From a virus, in IMG/VR virus record IMGVR_UViG_3300044643_000134, positions 1 through 23,951 of that record: a DNA stretch of 23,951 nucleotides. One strand, given 5' to 3'. The translations under genes and the position numbers were made by a program. The stretch's first letter is position 1. Each line of letters starts with the position of its first letter. The notes beneath the pieces were generated by a model, which had not been told where the DNA came from, made no database searches, and saw only the letters and a program-made list of their open reading frames with translations. Below are positions 19,052 through 23,951 of this stretch, one piece after another.

Positions 19052-19556
19052 TTAACGCAAGTATTAAAACAACAATCAATCCTACTGAAACACGAATCAA
19101 ACTTTTGCGCATCTCCAACTCATTAAACAACCACTTTTTAAACCTAATACTTGGAATGCTCCAAACAAAAACAAGTACAGCCCTATCCAAAAAGAATAAG
19201 GCTATAATGAAAGGGAATAATTTTTTCTTATAATTAATCAACCGACCTATTCCACGTGCGCAAGTATCTAATCTATAAACGTATTTTTCTGCTAACTCAT
19301 GCAATAATCCTTTCTTGCAATACATGATAGTGTCTGAAATAACCCTCATTCGTGTTTGCATACCATCAATTAATTCGTTTACCTCTTCAATTCTAAATGG
19401 AATTTCATCTTTGTCAGGAACATAACCACAGCCATCACATGACATACAAGTAAAATCAACTGGATTCTGCTCATAAGGAACGTGAGTGTCGTTCAAATCA
19501 ATCGTTACATAACCATGTCCATCACATTCGGGACAACTCATAAATACATTTTTCAT
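19041..19556 (-). CDS. Double zinc-knuckle protein with C-terminal membrane segments
   Basis: 171 aa. Two DnaJ-type knuckles, CPECDGHG (8-15) and CMSCDGCG (37-44), probably bind one zinc ion together. A helical middle (VNELIDGMQTRMRVISDTIM) follows. Two hydrophobic stretches at about 112-133 (LFPFIIALFFLDRAVLVFVW) and 154-170 (VSVGLIVVLILALIG) look like membrane helices. No family with this order comes to mind. It is the first gene behind promoter P1 and overlaps the sigma-like gene. Membrane anchoring next to a transcription factor raises the possibility of an anti-sigma-like or host-takeover role, which is speculation. It carries motif copies in both orientations (19088-19097 reverse, 19348-19357 forward). 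Confidence 0.7.
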   Translation of the reverse strand: MKNVFMSCPECDGHGYVTIDLNDTHVPYEQNPVDFTCMSCDGCGYVPDKDEIPFRIEEVNELIDGMQTRMRVISDTIMYCKKGLLHELAEKYVYRLDTCARGIGRLINYKKKLFPFIIALFFLDRAVLVFVWSIPSIRFKKWLFNELEMRKSLIRVSVGLIVVLILALIGC

Positions 19557-19579
19557 AATAATTAAGTTTAATTGTTGAA

Positions 19580-19609
19580 CAAATATAATAATACTTTTTA
19601 ATATAACAA
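19580..19609 (-). promoter_or_regulatory. Early promoter P1 (conserved-spacer family)
   Basis: TTG (19609-19607), a 19-nt spacer beginning TTATATTAAAAAG, and TATATTTG (19587-19580) on the minus strand. AACAATTAAA follows at 19576-19567, around the expected transcription start. It drives the zinc-knuckle/sigma-like gene group starting at 19556. Confidence 0.8.
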
Positions 19610-19612
19610 CAA

Positions 19613-19648
19613 AATAATTAAAAAAAAGCGGAATTTTTACGTTCCGCC
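19613..19648 (-). terminator. Rho-independent terminator of the early operon
   Basis: Minus-strand GCGGAA (19647-19642) and TTCCGC (19633-19628) form a perfect 6-bp stem, extended by one G at the base, with an 8-nt loop and a run of eight or more T. It lies a few nt after the stop of the Cro/CI-like gene and directly ahead of promoter P1. Confidence 0.92.
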
Positions 19649-19653
19649 TTAAA

Positions 19654-19857
19654 TTACTTACTAAAAAACTTTCCTATCTTTTCAATCGACCTACTCGATA
19701 AAGTGCTTCCACTCATAAATTTATGTAGGTTAGGTTGTTTTACCTCTACTAACTTCGAGAAAGCGTTTAAGCTCAATTCGTGTTTTTGTAGGTACTGTTT
19801 AACCATTACCCTTGTAATTTCATTCGCTTCGCTTAAAACCTCTGATTCGCGCTTCAT
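19654..19857 (-). CDS. Cro/CI-like (Xre family) helix-turn-helix regulator
   Basis: 67 aa, about the size of a single HTH domain. Residues 13-64 (ITRVMVKQYLQKHELSLNAF, SKLVEVKQPNLHKFMSGSTL, SRSIEKIGKFF) show the five-helix Xre pattern with SLNAFSKLVEV-KQPNLHKF as helix-turn-helix. It lacks a C-terminal dimerisation or cleavage domain, so it resembles Cro more than a CI repressor. It is the last gene before the terminator, in the operon of the recombination genes, and the conserved spacers of promoters P1-P3 are candidate operators (inference). The start overlaps the upstream gene stop (ATGA). The recurrent motif at 19776-19786 encodes K-H-E-L here. Confidence 0.8.
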   Translation of the reverse strand: MKRESEVLSEANEITRVMVKQYLQKHELSLNAFSKLVEVKQPNLHKFMSGSTLSSRSIEKIGKFFSK

Positions 19858-20108
19858 ATTCCATTTAAAAAGTCATCAAACTCTTTTCCGTAACTTGGTC
19901 TGCCTTGAGGCTTCACTTGTTGTTTAGCTTGTTCCTGAACTGGTTTAAAACTTAAAGACTGAAACTTTCCTTTTTGTCCGTCTTTTACCCATGCTGAAAC
20001 GTAATAATCTACACCTCCAATTGTAGCTTTACCCTGATAATGTGGGTGCGTTTCTTTTTCTCTTTTGTCGTTAGTAAATAACGCTCCTGAATTGTCTCTC
20101 TTTTCCAT
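19854..20108 (-). CDS. Conserved small phage protein in the recombination operon
   Basis: 84 aa. MEKRDNSGALFTNDKREKET, then a strand-rich HYQGKATIGGVDYYVSAWVK and GKFQSLSFKPV. This D-N-S-G-x-L-F-x-N-D opening followed by a compact beta barrel is one I know from many phages, close to single-strand annealing and replication genes; no function is established to my knowledge. The C-terminal tail is Gln/Pro-rich and ends in an acidic EFDDFLNGI, reminiscent of the acidic tip of SSB proteins, but the rest is too short for an OB-fold SSB. It overlaps the regulator gene in ATGA fashion. Confidence 0.75.
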   Translation of the reverse strand: MEKRDNSGALFTNDKREKETHPHYQGKATIGGVDYYVSAWVKDGQKGKFQSLSFKPVQEQAKQQVKPQGRPSYGKEFDDFLNGI

Positions 20109-20110
20109 TT

Positions 20111-20296
20111 TTACTTTGTTTTAATATATAACCTTTTAAATCTTTCAACCGAACAACAAAACTCTGTTATAGGATTCGCTTCATATTGCCTAATTGTTTC
20201 GTACCAAAGTTTGTCTTTTTTTAAATCTTTAATTTGTACTACTTGGTCTCTTGTTACGTTTTTGTAGTAACCCATTAATGTTAATTTGTCTTTCAT
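20111..20296 (-). CDS. Small protein of unknown function
   Basis: 61 aa, MKDKLTLMGYYKNVTRDQVV, then KDKLWYETIRQYEANPITEF and CCSVERFKRLYIKTK. It is charged and aromatic-rich with no recognised motif; the paired Cys near residue 47 may be structural. The ATG overlaps the stop of the 35-aa gene (ATGA), and the next gene starts after a 2-nt gap, so it is an integral member of the recombination operon. Confidence 0.65.
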   Translation of the reverse strand: MKDKLTLMGYYKNVTRDQVVQIKDLKKDKLWYETIRQYEANPITEFCCSVERFKRLYIKTK

Positions 20297-20400
20297 TTTT
20301 TATACTTTTTACGTAAATAATTTCTCCATTGCTCTTGCTTTCTACCGTTTATAAATATCCAGCCTAAATATAACTCGAATAATCTTTTAAGTTTTTTCAT
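20293..20400 (-). CDS. 35-aa basic protein with coupled overlaps on both sides
   Basis: The protein opens MKKLKRLFELYLGWIFINGR and ends QEQWRNYLRKKYKK. It is strongly basic with an amphipathic, aromatic helix. It overlaps the upstream nuclease stop and the downstream ATG, each in the four-base ATGA form, which is strong evidence for a real gene in spite of its size. No family is recognised; a membrane-surface or nucleic-acid-binding peptide would fit the composition. Confidence 0.65.
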   Translation of the reverse strand: MKKLKRLFELYLGWIFINGRKQEQWRNYLRKKYKK

Positions 20401-21068
20401 AATTCTTGGATTAAATTGTTATAATACTCACGTGCTAACTCTATTCGTTCTTTAATTTGTTCTATTACGCTTTCGTCTTTTGCTATTTTAAAGACTTTCA
20501 CGCGTTTTTCTTTTGGTATGTGGTCAAAGTTATGTTTCGACTGTACAAAGTCTCTTACATCCAAACTTTCATCAATTAGGTTTTGTTTCCAGTGTTCACG
20601 TCTAACCTCGTCTTCTACTATTTGAAAAGGTGTATTGACTAAACAGTAACAAAGTAACGCTTCGTCTTTTCCTGTTAACCACATATAACCCTGAAGTTGA
20701 TAGTAATAATCTTTATTGGGACATTCGCTTTCAAAAAATGGGAACGTTGTAGCATCCCAACTGCATTTTACATCCAAAAGAATTTCGTTCGTGTTTACGT
20801 CTGGCGTTCCAGTTAAATAATCGTTTGTTAAATTCTCTTCATTCTTGTAAATAAAGCCTAAGTCAAGTACATCGTTAACAAGTTCTATTCCATCGTTTTC
20901 TACTTCATTACCTTTGTCAGTGTATCTGCTCCAAAACTCTTTACGGATTCCGTATTTATGTTCAATTGCAAGTTCCTGAATGTAGGTCTTTGTAGTTTTA
21001 GATAAAACCTCCCCTTTTGTTTTAGGGGAAGTCATCAATTTTCCTATTTGTGAAGCTCGTATTTTCAT
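20397..21068 (-). CDS. YqaJ/lambda-exonuclease-type recombination nuclease
   Basis: 223 aa. The N-terminus MKIRASQIGKLMTSPKTKGE is the S-x-I-G-x-L-M pattern of YqaJ-like viral exonucleases. The PD-(D/E)xK core is visible as GTPDVNTNEILLDVKCSWDA (Asp110, Asp118 and Lys120). A YYYQLQGYMWLTG helix follows, as in lambda exonuclease where a Gln and Tyr help metal binding. It would resect double-stranded ends 5' to 3'. It overlaps the ERF gene by four nt, forming a two-gene exonuclease/annealase recombination system like lambda Exo-Beta. The family is sure; the exact polarity is taken from relatives. Confidence 0.85.
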   Translation of the reverse strand: MKIRASQIGKLMTSPKTKGEVLSKTTKTYIQELAIEHKYGIRKEFWSRYTDKGNEVENDGIELVNDVLDLGFIYKNEENLTNDYLTGTPDVNTNEILLDVKCSWDATTFPFFESECPNKDYYYQLQGYMWLTGKDEALLCYCLVNTPFQIVEDEVRREHWKQNLIDESLDVRDFVQSKHNFDHIPKEKRVKVFKIAKDESVIEQIKERIELAREYYNNLIQEL

Positions 21069-21601
21069 AACAATAACAATGATTTTTGTTGAACTTCATT
21101 TAATTCAAACATTGCTTGTAGCTCTTCGGCTGTAAATTCACCGTTACGGATAGCTTCTATTGCTTTTAAGAATCGTTCACCTTGTATTGTAGGTTTTTTT
21201 TCCGTCTTTACGGATTCTTCTTTTTTGTTATCTTTTGAATCAGGATCGCTTTCAGTTTCATCAATTAAGAATAATCCATTCAATGCGTATTTACGAGCGT
21301 AACTTGAAGCCGTGCCAGTACATTGTTCAGATGACATTCCCTTATGTTCACCAAGTTCTGCCCAGCCTAAAACTTCTGCTATCCCGTCATCGGTTTTTAA
21401 AGTTGCTGTTGCTTTTAAAAATAGCTTGTTGCCTACCTGTTCAATACTATCGCTAAGGATTAACGTTGCTCCGTGTTTTAGTAAGATAGGCTTTGCCGAT
21501 TCTAAGATTTGTTCAGCACTACGATACTTAAATCCTCCGAACTTGTTTAAACTTCCCTTTGGACATTTTAATTCTGCCTGAATTTCTAATAACTTTTTCA
21601 T
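21065..21601 (-). CDS. erf: ERF-family single-strand annealing protein
   Basis: 178 aa. The ERF domain spans about 1-125: FKYRSAEQILESAKPILLKH, then NKLFLKATATLKTDDG, and the signature SSEQCTGTASSYARKYALNG followed by LFLIDETESDPD. The C-terminal 50 residues are charged, with a last helix AEELQAMFELNEVQQKSLLL that may bind partner proteins. ERF proteins are Rad52-like annealases that pair complementary single strands during phage recombination and genome circularisation. It is the first gene behind promoter P2 and overlaps the nuclease gene (ATGA), its functional partner. Confidence 0.9.
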   Translation of the reverse strand: MKKLLEIQAELKCPKGSLNKFGGFKYRSAEQILESAKPILLKHGATLILSDSIEQVGNKLFLKATATLKTDDGIAEVLGWAELGEHKGMSSEQCTGTASSYARKYALNGLFLIDETESDPDSKDNKKEESVKTEKKPTIQGERFLKAIEAIRNGEFTAEELQAMFELNEVQQKSLLLL

Positions 21602-21622
21602 AATATAAATTTTAATTGTTTA

Positions 21623-21652
21623 CAAATATAACTATTCTTTTTAATATAACAA
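21623..21652 (-). promoter_or_regulatory. Early promoter P2 (conserved-spacer family)
   Basis: TTG (21652-21650), a 19-nt spacer beginning TTATATTAAAAAG, and TATATTTG (21630-21623). The downstream box AACAATTAAA is at 21620-21611. It fires toward the ERF-nuclease operon starting at 21601. Confidence 0.82.
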
Positions 21653-21686
21653 TGAAAATAAAAAAATATGTAAATTAATTTATTAT

Positions 21687-21729
21687 AACAAAGTATAAAC
21701 GCAATTAAAACTGCGCCTATACAACTGTT
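21687..21729 (-). terminator. Imperfect long hairpin after the 120-aa gene
   Basis: On the minus strand GTATAGGCGCA and TGCGTTTATAC pair over 11 positions (two G-U) with an 8-nt loop; AACA and TGTT extend it after a small internal loop. There is no immediate long U run, so it may be a weak terminator, an RNA-stability hairpin or an operator. Confidence 0.4.
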
Positions 21730-22090
21730 ATAAAAATTTTCTAAGACCTTGCGCACATCGTTCAATGCTGTTTGCACGTTCCTGAAGGCTTTGTATTTGT
21801 TCAGCAATAGTTTGCTTGCAATCGCTTGTAAAGTAGCCGTTAGACGTAGCTATTAAAGGAATAATACCATTTGTGCGAATGTAGTTAACTATCTTACGTA
21901 AACGCGGACCATTCATTTTAGTTTTATAACCTCGTGCTAAAAGATATTCGTTCATTCGGGTTACTATTAACTCCGACTTTATTGGGTTCGCCTTTTTGTA
22001 GTTTCGGAATCCGTGAACTACGATAGGCAGAATCTCCATTTCTTCGCTTGTGAGTTCATGTGTAAACTCTTCAAAATTTGTTACTGACAT
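21728..22090 (-). CDS. Conserved phage protein, winged-helix-like
   Basis: 120 aa. MSVTNFEEFTHELTSEEMEI, GFRNYKKANPIKSELIVTRM, NEYLLARGYKTKMNGPRLRK, IVNYIRTNGIIPLIATSNGY and a C-terminal helix SLQERANSIERCAQGLRKFL. The order helix, helix, GPRLRKIVNYIR recognition-like helix and IATSNGYF hairpin suggests a winged helix that could bind DNA. I know this pattern from replication regions of Bacteroidota phages, without a named role. It is the only gene between promoter P3 and P2, so it may be expressed by itself as a regulator or replication accessory protein. Confidence 0.75.
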   Translation of the reverse strand: MSVTNFEEFTHELTSEEMEILPIVVHGFRNYKKANPIKSELIVTRMNEYLLARGYKTKMNGPRLRKIVNYIRTNGIIPLIATSNGYFTSDCKQTIAEQIQSLQERANSIERCAQGLRKFL

Positions 22091-22113
22091 AATTTTAGTT
22101 TTAATTGTTGATT

Positions 22114-22143
22114 CAAAAGTAATTATTCTTTTTAATATAACTC
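22114..22143 (-). promoter_or_regulatory. Early promoter P3 (conserved-spacer family, weak -33)
   Basis: TACTTTTG (22121-22114) fits TAnnTTTG; the 19-nt spacer beginning TTATATTAAAAAG matches P1 and P2, but the -33 triplet is GAG rather than TTG. AACAATTAAA lies at 22109-22100. The spacer doubles as the last codons (L-Y-stop) of the NinG-like gene. Confidence 0.65.
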
Positions 22144-22656
22144 TAATTGTTTAATCTTTTTTTTATAAATCTGCATTAATTCTTTTAATTCCTCTTTTGT
22201 AAACTTTCGTGTTTTCCTTGCCTCAACTTCTAATTTCTGATAATTTTCTATTCCGATTTTATGTATTAAGTTTCTTTGGTACTCAATTAGGTTACCACTT
22301 AAATACGTGTTGCAGTGTTCACACTGGAGATGAACATTAAGTTCATTAAAGCGAACGTTCCAATGATTGTTTGCGTTGAAATAATGCCCAGCGTTTTCCT
22401 TTAATGGTTTCCTTTGGCAGCTTATACAAACTTGTCCTTTATCTCGTAATCTGATATATTTATTAAAAATAATTTGAGTAGCTTTAATTAGTTCCTGGAC
22501 TGTCTCAAGATCATTTTTCATTTTGGCTTTCGTCTTTTTCCAAGTCTTTTCCTTTTCGGATTCTACCCAAACACGAACGCATTCAGCTTGTAAGCAAAAT
22601 TTTTGGTTAAAGCGTACTGGCTCAAACTTCTCTTTGCAATGTTTACAGCGTGGCAT
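22132..22656 (-). CDS. ninG: NinG-like recombination protein
   Basis: 174 aa. The N-terminal zinc knuckle CKHCKEKFEPVRFNQKFC (from Cys4) continues with Cys26. A long helix (EKEKTWKKTKAKMKNDLETV) follows. The central HNH-like domain has VCISCQRKPL, AGHYFNANNHWNVRFNELNV, HLQCEHCNTYLSGN and then YQRNLIHKIGIENYQKLEVE. This is the conserved layout of lambda NinG/Rap, a nuclease that resolves recombination intermediates such as Holliday junctions and D-loops. It sits among replication and recombination genes, and its stop codon lies within promoter P3. The start overlaps the 97-aa gene by 14 nt. Confidence 0.88.
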   Translation of the reverse strand: MPRCKHCKEKFEPVRFNQKFCLQAECVRVWVESEKEKTWKKTKAKMKNDLETVQELIKATQIIFNKYIRLRDKGQVCISCQRKPLKENAGHYFNANNHWNVRFNELNVHLQCEHCNTYLSGNLIEYQRNLIHKIGIENYQKLEVEARKTRKFTKEELKELMQIYKKKIKQLELY

Positions 22657-22936
22657 CTTTAAAATTTAATTGTGTTTGCAAATCCTTGACTTTGAATTTC
22701 TCCTCTTGTAGTAACTTTTCCAAACGAAAACACGATTGTAAAGCACTACGATATTCTTTCTCCATTGTTGCATAAACTAAACTTATTTCTTGAATGTCTT
22801 TTAAGGTACGCTCCATTGAATCAATTATATCTTTTCGATTAGGGTGGTTTGTCTTTATCTCTTCTAAGCTGTTTTTAACTTTTAAATAAATAGTTTGGAT
22901 TCCTACTTTGGCACTTATAATATTCAATTCATCCAT
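22643..22936 (-). CDS. Coiled-coil protein of unknown function
   Basis: 97 aa, almost entirely helical: KVGIQTIYLKVKNSLEEIKT, DIIDSMERTLKDIQEISLVY and SCFRLEKLLQEEKFKVKDLQ show heptad spacing typical of a coiled coil. There is no catalytic motif. It lies between the helicase and NinG-like genes. A role as replication or recombination accessory factor is a guess from position. Directly in front of the start is a copy of the recurrent motif (22938-22948), in the 27-nt gap after the helicase stop. Confidence 0.65.
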   Translation of the reverse strand: MDELNIISAKVGIQTIYLKVKNSLEEIKTNHPNRKDIIDSMERTLKDIQEISLVYATMEKEYRSALQSCFRLEKLLQEEKFKVKDLQTQLNFKDATL

Positions 22937-22963
22937 AATTCGTGTTTTTGCTTGTTATAATAA

Positions 22964-23920
22964 TCAAAATGGTATATCTTTTTTCATCTTTTCCGAAAAC
23001 GAAAGTAATTCTTTTCCGTTTACTATATCGGGTTCAATTAAAGGAAGTTGTTTAGCTGGAAAACTATTTGAAACGGTTACAGATTGTAACGGGTTAACTG
23101 AATTAATTTTAAATCCTAAGCCGTTATTAAACTCACATAATACAGGTTCATCTAATTTTGTGTGCATCCCACCTGTGTCCATGTCTTTAATTTTTTCTAC
23201 GTTTACCATAGTGTAATACTTCATTGTTTCGTGTTTTATTAGCCTGTGAATTACAAACATATCATCACATCTATTTAAAAAAGCCTTGCCGCCCTCAACG
23301 TGGTCTTTTAACGGTGGTTTAAGATGCCCTTTCCATTGATGGTTTTCAGGATATAAGTTGCCACTTCTACCGCTTTCGCTGTTTGGATGGGTGTTTATGT
23401 AAATTGTCATTCCCGATTCATTAACAAATTGACGCGCTTGATTTAAAAACTGATAATTACCCTCATAAGTCATAGGTCGGTCAAGTCCAGTAAACGGGTC
23501 TATTAATCCAGCATCGCAATCGCTATCCTTAAACAGCTTCAAAATATCTGCTGGAGTGTAAAGTTTATCGTTTGGAATGAAATCAAAATACTGTTCAATG
23601 AAAGTTGCTGTGCTTAATATCTTTTTATCGTCTATTTCTGAAAACTTTTTGCCTAAATACATTTGAATCATGTCGCGTAAAATTTGTCCTTTTTGGTTTT
23701 CACCGCTCCAGATACAAAATCTTAATTCGTGTTTTACTGCCAACGTTAAAAAATACCAATTAATCCAATAAGTCTTACCAACGTTATCGTGTCCTAAAAT
23801 TATATTAAGCTGTTTTCGTTTAAATCTAAGATGATTATCTAAAAAGCAATCTATTCCATAACCCTTTTTAATTTTTCCGTGTTTATAATCCAGTAAGTAT
23901 TGTGTAGCATCTCCTTTCAT
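22964..23920 (-). CDS. RecA/DnaB-like replicative ATPase (helicase)
   Basis: 318 aa. Walker A is GHDNVGKTYW (43-52), followed by FCIWSGENQKGQILRDMIQM (a DnaB-like glutamate in SGEN), Walker B in CDAGLIDPFTGLDR (Asp141), and a sensor-like TIYINTHPNSESGRSG. The ring-forming RecA fold is followed by a tail of about 80 residues with a strand-rich ending. No DnaB-type N-terminal primase-interaction domain is present, so it resembles compact phage helicases of the DnaB/Gp4-like or RepA-like type. It would unwind DNA at phage forks, or act as a RecA-like recombinase loader. The ATG overlaps an upstream stop codon (ATGA). Two motif copies (23228, 23725) lie in it, both encoding K-H-E. Confidence 0.85.
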   Translation of the reverse strand: MKGDATQYLLDYKHGKIKKGYGIDCFLDNHLRFKRKQLNIILGHDNVGKTYWINWYFLTLAVKHELRFCIWSGENQKGQILRDMIQMYLGKKFSEIDDKKILSTATFIEQYFDFIPNDKLYTPADILKLFKDSDCDAGLIDPFTGLDRPMTYEGNYQFLNQARQFVNESGMTIYINTHPNSESGRSGNLYPENHQWKGHLKPPLKDHVEGGKAFLNRCDDMFVIHRLIKHETMKYYTMVNVEKIKDMDTGGMHTKLDEPVLCEFNNGLGFKINSVNPLQSVTVSNSFPAKQLPLIEPDIVNGKELLSFSEKMKKDIPF

Positions 23921-23951
23921 AATCCAAGTTGTTTGTTAACGTATTCTACTA
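23917..23951 (-). CDS. C-terminal end of an upstream gene (partial)
   Basis: The frame ...VEYVNKQLGL ends with TGA at 23919-23917, overlapping the helicase ATG as ATGA. Only ten codons are visible, but the overlap form is the one used throughout this genome, so a coupled upstream gene is likely. Confidence 0.5.
   Translation of the reverse strand, partial: VEYVNKQLGL

Larger units (their letters stand above)
6642..23735 (+). repeat. Dispersed polar motif WTTCGTGTTTT
   Basis: The 9-mer TTCGTGTTT starts on the plus strand at 6642, 8745, 8961, 9450, 10476, 11222, 12969, 16342, 17182, 17317, 17623, 17965, 19349, 19777, 20788, 22206, 22939, 23228 and 23726. The preceding base is A in 12 of the 19. 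Reverse copies (AAACACGAA) are at 19088 and 22569. On the coding strand it reads K-H-E, N-T-N/K or T-R depending on frame. It is therefore not a protein repeat. The span given is the outer limit of the copies; the first 6.6 kb and about 13.0-16.3 kb contain no exact copy. Confidence 0.9.

Noticed and set aside
10545-20960. Repeated word ATTCCGTATTTA as a second dispersed motif
   Set aside because: Its copies (near 10547, 12371 and 20947) are all in one frame and encode K-Y-G-I, so amino-acid and codon preference explain them.
21598-21807. 69-aa minus-strand frame between the ERF and 120-aa genes
   Set aside because: It overlaps the 120-aa gene in another frame, runs through promoter P2 and a hairpin, and has AT-driven hydrophobic composition.

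Overview
The window is about 24 kb of a tailed bacteriophage or prophage (siphovirus-like, HK97-type) from a Bacteroidota host, most likely a member of the Flavobacteriaceae. The evidence is low GC, promoters of the Bacteroidota form TTTG/TTG-N19-20-TAnnTTTG, AT-rich translation starts instead of Shine-Dalgarno sites, and a gene set typical of Bacteroidota phages. All supported genes lie on the minus strand, so transcription runs from high to low coordinates. No integrase, lysis gene or tRNA is visible, so lifestyle cannot be decided from this window.

Early region (about 23.95 to 19.6 kb): the last codons of an upstream gene, a RecA/DnaB-type helicase, a coiled-coil protein, a NinG-like protein, a 120-aa phage protein, an ERF single-strand annealing protein, a YqaJ/lambda-exo-type nuclease, three small proteins, and a Cro/CI-like regulator that ends in a strong terminator. 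Three promoters share not only the -7 and -33 boxes but also a 13-nt spacer sequence and a downstream box.

Middle region (19.56 to 17.18 kb): a double zinc-finger membrane protein, a sigma-factor-like protein, a Cys-rich phage protein and three small genes. Then comes a noncoding stretch holding a promoter, an alternative-hairpin/terminator element (an attenuator or about 80-nt small RNA) and an unassigned structured sequence. This is the junction with the late operon.

Late region (17.17 kb to the window start): small terminase, adenine methyltransferase, and a large terminase interrupted by an intein. These are followed by tail and neck genes, tape measure, prohead protease, scaffold-like, decoration, major capsid and major tail proteins, portal, and a head-tail connector cut by the window edge. 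Tail genes precede head genes and portal, so the module order differs from the usual terminase-portal-protease-capsid-tail order.

The main discoveries are two. (1) The terL intein has a complete, canonical splicing domain, but its homing-endonuclease slot is occupied by a separate HNH gene in another reading frame (177 aa, with its own ATG and stop), while the terminase/intein frame stays open across it; part of the DNA encodes two functional proteins at once. (2) The word TTCGTGTTT (extended WTTCGTGTTTT) occurs 19 times on the plus strand and twice in reverse, in all three codon frames and in noncoding DNA, which points to a polar DNA- or RNA-level signal of unknown function.
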